Translations under genes and position numbers: made by a program
The notes under the pieces: model-generated
Told to the model about the DNA's origin: nothing
The model's input: only the letters and a program-made list of their open reading frames with translations
Database searches by the model: none
Shown here: positions 25,977 to 34,608 of the stretch, piece after piece
Layout: each line of letters opens with the position of its first letter
Position numbering within the stretch: the stretch's first letter is position 1
Assembly: GCA_965220955.1 (NCBI GenBank)
Contig: CBDCRK010000017.1
Location: 139,124 to 203,123, forward strand
Length of the DNA stretch: 64,000 nucleotides
Direction: 5' to 3'
Source of the DNA: CBDCRK01 sp965220955
GTDB taxonomy: Bacteria; Desulfobacterota; Binatia; Bin18; CBDCRK01

Positions 25977-26342
25977 TCACTCCACCTCCATCTCCACTTC
26001 CACCAGCGGGCTTCCCTCGACCCAAGCATCCAGGTCTCTGTTGCCGCCAAGCTTCTGGTGGATTCTAGCTATGAGGTCCCGGCGCTGGGCCTTATCCAGG
26101 ATGGGCTTCGCTCTGGCCAGCAGGTCGGCTTGCACGCTCTGCTTGAGGTGAAAGGTGAACTCGGGATTAGCAAGCATATTGGCGTACCAGCCGCGTCGCC
26201 CAGGTGTGCCCGTAATGTACAACCGGCCCTCAATGTTGTGGAACCATATCTCTTTGCGGCGGAGCTGTCGTGTTTTTTTGCCTGTGGTGGTGATGTCAAT
26301 GGTACGGTCACGTTCCAGGGCTTGCTTTATGGTATCGTCCAT
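25977..26342 (-). CDS. DUF385-type nitroreductase/quinone reductase family protein (probable F420 binding)
   Basis: 121 residues from the ATG at 26342 (GAGAGGA upstream). The split-barrel fold is suggested by GKKTRQLRRKEIWF, RLYITGTPGRRGWYANMLANP and the FHLKQ strand, as in deazaflavin-dependent nitroreductase-like proteins. An upstream in-frame ATG at 26375 lacks a ribosome site. Length is a little short of the family average, so a compact member. Confidence 0.75.
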   Translation of the reverse strand: MDDTIKQALERDRTIDITTTGKKTRQLRRKEIWFHNIEGRLYITGTPGRRGWYANMLANPEFTFHLKQSVQADLLARAKPILDKAQRRDLIARIHQKLGGNRDLDAWVEGSPLVEVEMEVE

Positions 26343-26784
26343 AGTCAGTTCCTCTCTTTTGGGTTTCCCCCTCACGATAGTCCGCGGCGAACTCGTGAAC
26401 GAATATACCGAATAGCACTTTCGCCTCTTACTCTGTTTGCCATATGAACTGTGTTATGACAACGTTGTAGGATCAATTAGCAGTTCGGTTCCAATATTCA
26501 TAGAGACCTCCTCCAGACAAACTGCATACCTAATCGTCTTTATCCATTCTCTTTAAAGCCTCTGGAACAACATAATCACCTTGAACGGATACTGAGCATT
26601 GCTAAACAAAGGGGGAGAAATTTCACTGTAAAATGGGAAAGCCCTGTGTAAACAGGAACTTCCAGCAATAATGCGTTCTCACTTTTTCATCTAAAAATCA
26701 CCAACAAAAATGGCAGACCTATTTTTTCTTTAAGCCCTTAACCTGCTGGCTCTTGCACGAAAAGCTATGAAACTTTGTGACCTT
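26343..26784. other. AT-richer gap with no clear gene
   Basis: The only hint of coding is a minus-strand GGAGGAGG followed by ATG at 26502 and just 14 codons, possibly the stub of a deleted gene. No other remnant or RNA seen. Confidence 0.4.
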
Positions 26785-26913
26785 TCACGGGTACGGTTTG
26801 AGTTGAACGGCGTGATTGCCACCTTCCACCGGCCTCATCCTCACAAGGAGGCAAAGCCGTACCAGGTGCGCAACGCGCGCCGGTTCTTGGAACAAGCGGG
26901 AGTGAGTTCATGA
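26785..26913 (+). pseudogene. HicA-type toxin, N-terminus missing
   Basis: The frame reads SRVRFELNGVIATFHRPHPH then KPYQVRNARRFLEQAG, the second half of a HicA double-stranded-RNA-binding-fold toxin. The conserved histidine region is only partly there and the first ~45 residues are lost. Its TGA overlaps the antitoxin ATG (ATGA at 26910), as in intact hicAB operons. Confidence 0.75.
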
Positions 26914-27244
26914 ACACCATGACCTACAGGGGGGATATGCTGCTCGTATTGAGTACAGCGATGAAGATGGCTGCTTTATCGGCCATGTGGCCGGCATCCA
27001 CGATGTGGTGGGCTTTCACGGCGAATCGGTCGCCGGGCTACGCACTGCGTTCGAGGAGGCGGTGGACGATTATCTGGAGACGTGCAAGAAGTTAGGACGC
27101 AAGCCGCAGAAGCCATATTCTGGAAAGCTGATGCTGCGTCTTCCCTCGGATGTCCATGCCGCAGTGGCCGTGGCCGCCGAAGTGAGCGGCCAAAGCATCA
27201 ACCAGTGGGCTGCTGAGGCTTTGGCAAAGGCTGCCCATGGCTAG
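26910..27244 (+). pseudogene. HicB-type antitoxin with frameshift in a G tract
   Basis: Starts MNTMTYRG, then needs a frame change at the six-G run 26929-26934 to continue as YAARIEYSDEDGCFIGHVAG and the HicB RNase H-like core. It ends with the ribbon-helix-helix-like KLMLRLPSDVHAAVAVAAEV and INQWAAEAL. The C-terminal DNA-binding part is intact. A true mutation or homopolymer error would look the same. Confidence 0.78.
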
Positions 27245-27387
27245 CAAGTTAACCAGTGGCTCACAGCCATAGACTCAACAGCCCTTAAGCCTGTGGGTGC
27301 AGGAGATACCAGATGTTTTCTGCTTTGAGTTGGCACTCCACTTTGCTAAAAGTAATCGTCACATACTAATAAAGGAGGAGGTGCCTC

Positions 27388-27780
27388 ATGCCCAAACGTG
27401 AAATCATTATTCCCAAAGGAATGGAGAACCTGCACGAAAAGTTCCACTATTGCCCGGGTATCAAGGTGGGAAATACCTTGTATATTGCCGGCCAAGTAGG
27501 CCGTGATGAAAATCTGCAGGTGATTGAAGGCGCAGAAGCCCAGTTTGTCCAAGCCTTTGAAAATGTCAAGAAGATCCTTAGTGCGGCGGGCGCTACGTTT
27601 GATGATGTAGTCGAAATGATAACTTACCATACGGATATGCGTTATCTTGCTCTTTTTATGCAAGTCAAAGATCGTTATTTCACCCAGAACTATCCCACTT
27701 GGACAGGTATTGGTACACCAGCTCTAGCTATGCCAGGGCTGTTAGTAGAGATCAAATGCATGGCTATCCTTGATAGCTAA
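27388..27780 (+). CDS. RidA/YjgF/YER057c family protein
   Basis: 130 residues, full length. The family hydrolyses reactive enamines/imines; key segments are GNTLYIAGQVGRD and the C-terminal MPGLLVEIKCMAI, though the catalytic Arg of canonical RidA (normally before this point in IEAxA) is not evident. The motif reads EIKCMA, so a RidA-like subgroup linked to catabolic operons is more likely. AAAGGAGGAGG precedes it. It heads the amidase region. Confidence 0.85.
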   Translation: MPKREIIIPKGMENLHEKFHYCPGIKVGNTLYIAGQVGRDENLQVIEGAEAQFVQAFENVKKILSAAGATFDDVVEMITYHTDMRYLALFMQVKDRYFTQNYPTWTGIGTPALAMPGLLVEIKCMAILDS

Positions 27781-27893
27781 GGGCTATCCTTAGATAGCTG
27801 GATAGTTAATAGTGGTATCTTCATTTTTCTTGACAGTCCTGAGGGAGGTGTGGTAGGGCCACAAATTAGGCACAGTCCAACGGAGGGGTCCAT

Positions 27894-28115
27894 ATGGATA
27901 AGAAAGAAATTGTTGCAGCCAAGCTTGCCGAATGGGGCCTTAAACTCAGCAATAGCGAACTCGAGCAGTTAGTCCCCGCTTATGAAAACCTGCTCCGCTG
28001 GCAGGCAGTCCTGGAGGAGATGCTGCGCTCACGCCAGATCGCCGACGGCATGAGCTATCCCGAGAGTGAACCCTTGCTTATTCACGCTATTGAGAGGAAA
28101 GGATCACCCCAATGA
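27894..28115 (+). CDS. AtzG-like small amidase subunit, copy 1
   Basis: 73 residues with the DUF4089/AtzG pattern: AAKLAEWGLKLSNSELEQL, then YENLLRWQAVLEEM and a PESEPLLIHAI tail. Its TGA overlaps the ATG of the amidase (ATGA at 28112). Very similar to 32845-33060. Confidence 0.85.
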   Translation: MDKKEIVAAKLAEWGLKLSNSELEQLVPAYENLLRWQAVLEEMLRSRQIADGMSYPESEPLLIHAIERKGSPQ

Positions 28116-29512
28116 GTGCTGCCAAAGAACTTATTTATGCTCCCATTTCGCAGGTGGCTGAGCGGATTAAGCATAAGGAGGTTTCCCCAGTCGAGGTCAC
28201 CGAAGGGATGCTTTCCCGGATTGAGGAGCTGGAGCCAACAATCCATGCCTTCTACACCATTTTCAGGGATGAGGTTGTGGCTGCGGCGCGCCAGGCTGAA
28301 TCTGAGATCCAGCGGGGGGAATATAGGGGACCGCTGCACGGCATTCCCATTGGCATCAAGGACATCTATGAGTGTGGCCGTACCACCTGTGGCTCTAAGC
28401 CTCTAGATAACTATATAGCAGAGAAAGACTGCACCTCGGTGGCCAAGCTTAAGGAGGCCGGGGCACTGATTCTGGGCAAGACGGCCACCTATGAGTTTGC
28501 CTATGGGTTTCCCACTACTCAGTCCTATTTTAAGCCTACGCATAACCCCTGGAATCTAGCCCGCGATGCTGGCGGTTCCAGCAGCGGCACAGCGGCATCC
28601 GTAGCTGCTGGCATGGCCTATGCGGGTATGGGGTCCTGCACTGGGGGATCGATTCGCTGGCCAGCCTACTGCTGTGGGATTGTGGGGCTCAAAGCCACCT
28701 ACGGCCGAGTAAGCCGCGCTGGCGTCTATCCGCTCTCCTGGAGTTTGGACCATGCGGGTCCACTGGCGCGGACGGTAACCGATGCAGCGCTTATGCTGCA
28801 GGGTTGCGCTGGCTACGATCCGCTGGACCCGGCTTCGGCCAACGTTCCGGTTCCGGACTTCAGCGAAAAGCTTGGTCGGGATATCAAGGGCATGCGTATT
28901 GGCCTTCTGCGCTCGGTCTATGAAGACAACTGTGATGCCAAAATCCTGGGGCCCTACAATGAGGCGGTCAAAGAGTTTGAGAAGCTGGGGGCAAAGATAG
29001 TGGATGTTCCCTGCATCACGCTAACCCAGATGCAAGCCATTGAATTCCCGGGCCTGTTTGCGGACTGCGCTGCCGTTCACCTGGACAATGTGCGCAACCG
29101 AGGGGATGACTATAACCCCCATGCCAAGCTGTATGTGGCCTACGGTCTTCTTGTGAGCGGAGTTTACTACCTACTAGGCACTCGTGCTCGGGCACAGGTC
29201 CGCAATGATCTGATGCAGGCCCTGGAAACCAATGTTGACGTGCTCATGCTGCCGACCGCTGGGATTCCGGCGGGGCTTATTCCGGAGGAATCCCCTGGCC
29301 TCAACCTTGTGGTGACGGACTTTGCTGCCTATACACCCATCTTCAACTTTACAGGATTGCCTGCGCTTCAGGTGCCCTGTGGCTTTAACAGCGACAGCCT
29401 TCCGGTGGGCTTACAGATTGCAGGGAAGCCTTTTGATGAGGCCACCATCTTCCAGGTTGCTTATGCTTACGAGCAGGCTTGTGCCTGGCATAAGCAGCAC
29501 CCTGAACTCTAG
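28112..29512 (+). CDS. Amidase (AtzE/GatA-type), copy 1
   Basis: 466 residues. Triad: K in IGIKDIYECG, cis-Ser in GGSSSGTAASVAAG, nucleophile Ser in CTGGSIRWPA. C-terminal GLQIAGKPFDEATIFQ is complete. Overlap with the AtzG-like gene supports a heteromeric enzyme as in AtzE-AtzG. It is highly similar along its whole length to 33063-34463. Substrate not known; a biuret- or carbamoyl-type amide is one option by analogy only. Confidence 0.93.
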   Translation: MSAAKELIYAPISQVAERIKHKEVSPVEVTEGMLSRIEELEPTIHAFYTIFRDEVVAAARQAESEIQRGEYRGPLHGIPIGIKDIYECGRTTCGSKPLDNYIAEKDCTSVAKLKEAGALILGKTATYEFAYGFPTTQSYFKPTHNPWNLARDAGGSSSGTAASVAAGMAYAGMGSCTGGSIRWPAYCCGIVGLKATYGRVSRAGVYPLSWSLDHAGPLARTVTDAALMLQGCAGYDPLDPASANVPVPDFSEKLGRDIKGMRIGLLRSVYEDNCDAKILGPYNEAVKEFEKLGAKIVDVPCITLTQMQAIEFPGLFADCAAVHLDNVRNRGDDYNPHAKLYVAYGLLVSGVYYLLGTRARAQVRNDLMQALETNVDVLMLPTAGIPAGLIPEESPGLNLVVTDFAAYTPIFNFTGLPALQVPCGFNSDSLPVGLQIAGKPFDEATIFQVAYAYEQACAWHKQHPEL

Positions 29513-29564
29513 TACTTCATTCCTTGATGTCAGGAGTGCCCTGGATTTTTTTGCCAGAGTGATT

Positions 29565-30275
29565 ATGCAGGATCTTACTGGCACAACCGGCAAAGGAGTT
29601 AAGATTGCGCTCATTGACAGCGGGGTGAATCCTCATCATTCCCATGTTGAGCGGGTGGCCGGAGGCATCCATTTTTTTCTTGACCAGACGGAAACCCTCA
29701 GGCAGGACCAAGATTTTCTTGATCGTCTTGGTCATGGCACTGCTCTTGCCGGCATTGTGCGGGCCAAGGCCCCCGAAGCCGAACTCTATGCCGTAAAGAT
29801 CTTTTACGATCGGCTGGCCACTTCCTTTCCAGTACTGGAAGAAGCGCTTCTTTGGTCCATCCATTATGGCATTAAGGTCATCAACTTGAGCCTGGGAACT
29901 AACAATCCTCAACATCAAGAAAAACTTGAGCAAGTTGTGTCAAAGGCGAGGGCGGCGGGCGCTATTATTGTTGCTTCTGCTCCTCCTACGGGAGCCGAGT
30001 GGCTTCCCGCCGCCCTCCCGGGAGTTGTCGGGGTAGCTGGAGATAACCGTTGCGGTTGGGCACAGTATCTATACCTGGCTGAGGATCCAATTCCCTTTCG
30101 CGCTCATCCCTGTCCCCGGCCGCTTCCCGGACCCGCGCAAAGGCGTAACTTCCGCGGTCATAGCTTTGCTTCCGCTCATCTGACTTCTGAGATTGCCCGG
30201 CTGGTAGAAACAAACCCTTCCCTTACTAGCGAGAAGGCAAAGGCTTATCTTATTGACACTGCCATGGAAACCTAA
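29565..30275 (+). CDS. S8 (subtilisin-like) serine peptidase, intracellular
   Basis: About 236 residues. Catalytic triad: D in IALIDSGVN, H in GHGTALAGIV and S in RGHSFASAHLT; the oxyanion Asn region is less clear (VASAPPTGAEW). There is no signal peptide or propeptide, so it is a cytosolic minimal subtilase. The start is uncertain: ATG 29565 has no strong ribosome site; GTG at 29559 is an alternative, and the frame is open further upstream inside the amidase gene. It sits 52 bases after the amidase, in the same operon. Small subtilases of this type often process peptides in biosynthetic clusters. Confidence 0.8.
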   Translation: MQDLTGTTGKGVKIALIDSGVNPHHSHVERVAGGIHFFLDQTETLRQDQDFLDRLGHGTALAGIVRAKAPEAELYAVKIFYDRLATSFPVLEEALLWSIHYGIKVINLSLGTNNPQHQEKLEQVVSKARAAGAIIVASAPPTGAEWLPAALPGVVGVAGDNRCGWAQYLYLAEDPIPFRAHPCPRPLPGPAQRRNFRGHSFASAHLTSEIARLVETNPSLTSEKAKAYLIDTAMET

Positions 30276-30413
30276 CAGACTCAGGGCTGTATATGTGAGG
30301 GAGTGGGAGGCTGTATCTAAGAGTACGAAGAACCTAACCCACAAAGCCTTGGAGGATTTTTAGGGAGAAAAAGGGTTGTTTATCTTCGGAATAAAAACAC
30401 AGGAGGTGGTGTT

Positions 30414-32852
30414 ATGAAGTCAGCATCACCCAGGGCAATTGAGTTGGCGGGCCAGGAGAGGCGGTGGGACATCTATGATATCCAGATGCTGGAGCGCATC
30501 CAAAAACGAGTCCTTTGGCTTTCGACCTATATGGTCCACCATGCCAATTTTATCCGTCCTAACCCCGATGGTATGAAAGTGGGCGGCCATGAGGCTAGCT
30601 CAGCCTCTGTGGTCACTCTGATGACGGCGCTTTATTTTTATTTTTTGCGCCGGGGAGACCTGGTTTCTGTCAAACCCCATGCCTCGCCGGTCTTTCATGC
30701 TATCCAGCTCTTGCGGGGAGTTATTCCCCCAGAAAAGCTCAAAGCCTTTCGCCAGTATGGCGGTATTCAGGCTTATCCTTCCCGAACCAAGGATCCCGAC
30801 GAGGTCGATTTCTCCACGGGCTCGGTTGGCCTGGGAGCGGTAGCATCCCTCTTTGGCGCTTTAGTACGGGATTATCTGCTTGACCATTTTGAGGAGGAGG
30901 CCAGCCCGCCCGGGGCGGGCTGGCACATTGCTCTGGTAGGAGACGCGGAACTGGACGAGGGCAATGTGTGGGAGGCTTTGGGAGAGGAGTATACCCAGAG
31001 GCTCTCCCGGGTTCTGTGGATTGTAGATCTTAACCGGCAGAGTTTGGATCGGGTGGTACCAGACGGACGAGCGCAGCGGCTGCGCGAGATGTTTCGCGCC
31101 AATGGCTGGCGGATTATTGATCTCAAGTATGGAAAAAAACTTGAAGAAGTCTTCCGTAGACCCTATGGCCTAAAAGTGCGGGCGCAGATCGATGAGATGA
31201 GCAATGAGGAATACCAGAGCCTGCTTCTCCAAGACGGTGAGACGGTTCGCAATCGCCTAGTCAACCACGGGGGGAGAGAAGATGAGGTCATGGCGGAGCT
31301 CTTGGAGAGTTATAAGTCTAATGAGGTCCAGGAGCTCCTGGCCAATTTAGGGGGACACGACTTAGAGAGTGTACTGGAGGCTTATGAAGAAGCGTTGGCC
31401 GTAGAGAAACAGCCGGTAGTGATTTTTGCCTACACTATTAAGGGATGGGGCTTACCTTTTGCGGGCAACCCGGCCAATCATGCCCGTTTGCTCAAGTCCG
31501 AGGAAATAGAAGACCTGCGCCAGGATCTGGGGATTTCTCTGGGGGAAGAGTTCTCGGCTTTTCCTCCGGAGAGTGAGGATGCCCGCTACATTAATAAAAG
31601 TTTGGAAGAAGGAGGATGGAGAGCGAGCCAAGTCTCAAGTCCTCCATTAAAAGAAATTGATATTCCTGTCTCCTTGGGCGGAGCTTACCAGGGAAGGCTG
31701 TCTACCCAGGCCATTTTTGGAAGAATCTTTCTTACTCTGAGTCGCCATCCTCAGGTGGCTCCTCACTTGGCAACCGTCTCCCCCGATGTCGCCATGTCGA
31801 CCAACCTGGGAGGGTGGATCCACAAAGTAGGAGTCTACTCACGTCGCCAGATGAAAAATTATTTTAAGGAGCAGGGGATCTCGCTTCTCATTGATTGGCG
31901 AGAACACCCTGAAGGAAATCACATGGAGCTGGGGATATCCGAGAACAACCTCTTCCTCCTGCTGTCAATGCTGGGTTTGTCTGATGAGCTTTATGGACAA
32001 CCCCTTCTTCCCGTTGGGACAGTCTACGACCCTTTTGTGTGTCGGGCGCTCGACGCCTTCATTTACGCTACCTATTCCCAAGCCAAATTTATTATTGTGG
32101 GGACTCCTTCGGGGGTGAGCCTCAGTGCTGAGGGTGGGGCTCATCAGTCTGTTATTACTCCGGGAATCGGAGTGCAGTTGCCAGGAGTGACCTACTATGA
32201 ACCGGTTTTTGCCTTGGAGTTGGAGTGGATTCTTCTAGCTGCGCTCAAGGGGCTGCGGGACCGGCAAAAGGGGAAGAGCGCGTATCTGCGTTTGTCCACC
32301 AAACCGGTGGACCAGGATGATTTTAATGTCCTGCTGGCGAAGAGTACAGAGGAAGAGTTGCGTCAGCAGGTTCTTAGAGGCGGCTACCGGCTGGTGGACT
32401 GGCGGGAGGAGAAGGGATATCGGCCCGGGCAGAATGTTGTGCATCTCTTTGTTAGTGGTGTCATGGTTCGTGAGGTGCTAGCCACAGCTCGCCAGCTTCG
32501 TGCTCAAGGCCTCTTTGCCAATGTTTTTAATGTGACCAGTGCGGATCTTCTCTTTCACGACTATTTGGCAGCACAGAAGGAGAAGATGAGAGGTCAAAAG
32601 CGAAACTGTTGGGTGGAAGAGCTTGTTCCTGCTCATGAGAGAAAGGCTCCGGTGGTAACAGTACAGGATGCCCACCCCCATACTCTCTCCTTTATTGGGG
32701 GGGTATTGTCTACGCGAATGATGAACTTAGGGGTGGCAGATTTTGGTCAGTCCGGGTCACAGGCAGATTTATACCGCACTTATGGTATTGCAACCGAGAA
32801 CATTATAGAGGCGGCAGAGTGGATGGTAAAAGAAGGAGGGACCCATGGATAA
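30414..32852 (+). CDS. Transketolase-like/pyruvate dehydrogenase E1-type enzyme
   Basis: 812 residues, homodimeric AceE-like layout. The thiamine diphosphate motif is GDAELDEGNVWEAL, with NRQSLDRVVPDG after it; the pyrimidine-binding domain follows (~420-620) and a C-terminal transketolase domain ends the protein. No lipoyl or E2 gene is in the window, so it may act alone on a 2-oxo acid or ketose. Its last 8 bases overlap the next AtzG-like gene (ATG at 32845), which ties it to that amidase operon. Confidence 0.85.
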   Translation: MKSASPRAIELAGQERRWDIYDIQMLERIQKRVLWLSTYMVHHANFIRPNPDGMKVGGHEASSASVVTLMTALYFYFLRRGDLVSVKPHASPVFHAIQLLRGVIPPEKLKAFRQYGGIQAYPSRTKDPDEVDFSTGSVGLGAVASLFGALVRDYLLDHFEEEASPPGAGWHIALVGDAELDEGNVWEALGEEYTQRLSRVLWIVDLNRQSLDRVVPDGRAQRLREMFRANGWRIIDLKYGKKLEEVFRRPYGLKVRAQIDEMSNEEYQSLLLQDGETVRNRLVNHGGREDEVMAELLESYKSNEVQELLANLGGHDLESVLEAYEEALAVEKQPVVIFAYTIKGWGLPFAGNPANHARLLKSEEIEDLRQDLGISLGEEFSAFPPESEDARYINKSLEEGGWRASQVSSPPLKEIDIPVSLGGAYQGRLSTQAIFGRIFLTLSRHPQVAPHLATVSPDVAMSTNLGGWIHKVGVYSRRQMKNYFKEQGISLLIDWREHPEGNHMELGISENNLFLLLSMLGLSDELYGQPLLPVGTVYDPFVCRALDAFIYATYSQAKFIIVGTPSGVSLSAEGGAHQSVITPGIGVQLPGVTYYEPVFALELEWILLAALKGLRDRQKGKSAYLRLSTKPVDQDDFNVLLAKSTEEELRQQVLRGGYRLVDWREEKGYRPGQNVVHLFVSGVMVREVLATARQLRAQGLFANVFNVTSADLLFHDYLAAQKEKMRGQKRNCWVEELVPAHERKAPVVTVQDAHPHTLSFIGGVLSTRMMNLGVADFGQSGSQADLYRTYGIATENIIEAAEWMVKEGGTHG

Positions 32853-33060
32853 GAAAGAAATCGTTATTGCCAAGCTTGCCGAATGGGGCATCCAGCTAAC
32901 CGATAGCGAGCTCGATCAGTTAGTCCCAGCCTATGAAGACTTGCTCCGCGGGCAAGCCGTTATCGAGGATATGCTGCAATCGCGGAAGATTGCGGACGGA
33001 ATGATCTTCCCCGAGAGTGAACCACTACTCATCCACGCCATCGACAAGAAAGGATCATAA
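32845..33060 (+). CDS. AtzG-like small amidase subunit, copy 2
   Basis: 71 residues, near-duplicate of 27894-28115 (both start MDKKEIV and share AKLAEWG and PESEPLLIHAI). AAGGAGGG lies before the ATG inside the 3' end of the E1 gene. Two bases separate it from the amidase copy 2. Confidence 0.85.
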   Translation: MDKKEIVIAKLAEWGIQLTDSELDQLVPAYEDLLRGQAVIEDMLQSRKIADGMIFPESEPLLIHAIDKKGS

Positions 33061-33062
33061 CC

Positions 33063-34463
33063 ATGGCTGCTGCACAAGAGTTGGTTTATGCCCCGATTTC
33101 ACAGGTTGCTGACCGGATTAAACGCAAAGAAGTTTCTCCGGTTGAGGTTACCGAGTTAATGCTCTCTCGTATTGAAGAGCTCGAACCCAAGATCAGTGCT
33201 TTTTATACGATCTTCAGAGACGATGTTCTTGCCGCTGCCCGTAGTGCTGAAGCTGAGATCCAACGAGGAGAATATCGAGGTCCACTCCACGGTATCCCTA
33301 TTGGCATTAAGGACATTTACGAATGCGGACGCACCACCTGTGGTTCCAAGTCTCTTGCTAACTATGTGGCTGAGAAAGACTGTACTTCGGTAGCCAAACT
33401 CAAAGAGGCCGGCGCCCTGGTCCTGGGCAAGACTGCGACCTACGAGTTTGCCTATGGGTTTCCCACTACCCAGTCCTATTTCCAGCCCACGCATAACCCC
33501 TGGAATCTGGACCACGATGCTGGAGGCTCCAGCAGTGGTACAGCGGCGTCTACCGCGGCTGGTATGGCCTATGCGGGTATGGGGTCCTGCACTGGGGGAT
33601 CGATCCGCTGGCCAGCCCAGAGTTGTGGGATTGTGGGGCTCAAAGCTACCTATGGCCGGGTGAGCCGCGCTGGCGTCTATCCGCTTTCGTGGAGCCTGGA
33701 TCATACCGGTCCACTGGCCCGGACGGTAACCGATGCGGCGCTCATGCTTCAGGGCTGCGCCGGTTACGACCCTTTGGACCCGGCTTCGGCAGATGTTCCG
33801 GTTCCGGACTTCACCCAGAAAATCGGCCGGGATATCAGGGGCATGCGAATCGGGCTCCTGCGCTCGGTCTATGAAGACAACTGCGATCCGAAAATTCTGG
33901 GCCCCTACAACGAAGCGGTCAAAGAATTTGAGAAGCTTGGCGCGGAAATTGTGGATGTACCTTCTATCTCACTAGGCCAGATGCAGGCTATTGAGTGGCC
34001 GAGCTTGTTTGCCGACTGCGCCGCCATTCATGTGGATAATGTGCGGAACCGTGGGGACGACTATAACCCGCATACCAAGCTGTTTGTGGCCTATGGCCTT
34101 CTGATCAGCGGGGTTCACTATTTGCTAACCACCCGCGCTCGGGCACAGGTCCGCAATGACCTGATGCAGGCGCTTAGCACTAATGTTGACGTGTTGATGC
34201 TGCCCACCTCTGGATTTCAGATAGGGCGCATTCTCCAAGAGTCGCCCAAGCTGAACATTATTCTGGAGAACTTTAGCGTTTATACCCCCATTTTTAACTT
34301 TACTGGATTTCCGGCCATCCAGGTGCCCTGTGGCTTTGACAGTGACGGGCTTCCCGTAGGCTTGCAGATTGCCGGCAAGCCCTTTGACGAAGCCACCATC
34401 TGCCAGGTTGGCTACGCCTACGAGCAGGCTATGACTTGGCATAAGCAACATCCGAAACTGTAG
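33063..34463 (+). CDS. Amidase (AtzE/GatA-type), copy 2
   Basis: 466 residues, same length as copy 1 and colinear with it. Catalytic K (IGIKDIYECG), cis-Ser (GGSSSGTAAST) and Ser (CTGGSIRWPA) are kept. Most differences lie in the second half (ISLGQMQAIEWPSLF; FQIGRILQESPKLN), the region that shapes the substrate pocket in the family, so altered specificity is plausible. Confidence 0.93.
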   Translation: MAAAQELVYAPISQVADRIKRKEVSPVEVTELMLSRIEELEPKISAFYTIFRDDVLAAARSAEAEIQRGEYRGPLHGIPIGIKDIYECGRTTCGSKSLANYVAEKDCTSVAKLKEAGALVLGKTATYEFAYGFPTTQSYFQPTHNPWNLDHDAGGSSSGTAASTAAGMAYAGMGSCTGGSIRWPAQSCGIVGLKATYGRVSRAGVYPLSWSLDHTGPLARTVTDAALMLQGCAGYDPLDPASADVPVPDFTQKIGRDIRGMRIGLLRSVYEDNCDPKILGPYNEAVKEFEKLGAEIVDVPSISLGQMQAIEWPSLFADCAAIHVDNVRNRGDDYNPHTKLFVAYGLLISGVHYLLTTRARAQVRNDLMQALSTNVDVLMLPTSGFQIGRILQESPKLNIILENFSVYTPIFNFTGFPAIQVPCGFDSDGLPVGLQIAGKPFDEATICQVGYAYEQAMTWHKQHPKL

Positions 34464-34499
34464 TGCTTCACTATGGCTGCTTTTTCACCCCCATCCTAA

Positions 34500-34590
34500 C
34501 CTTAATCCCCCCTATATCCCCCCTTTGTTAAAGGGGGGAAGCGCGTAGCGCGGGGGGCTTTTCTTTGGGCAACAGCGAGTTGCTAGTGTT
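34500..34590. repeat. Dispersed GC-rich repeat, copy 2
   Basis: CCCCCCTTT-GTTA-AAAGGGGGG forms a near-perfect hairpin, followed by GAAGCGCGTAGCGCGG and GCAACAGCGAGTT, matching 4563-4670. It sits between the convergent amidase and enoyl-CoA hydratase genes and may act as a bidirectional terminator. Confidence 0.75.
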
Positions 34591-34608
34591 GTTTGTAGGT
34601 CTGGATCT

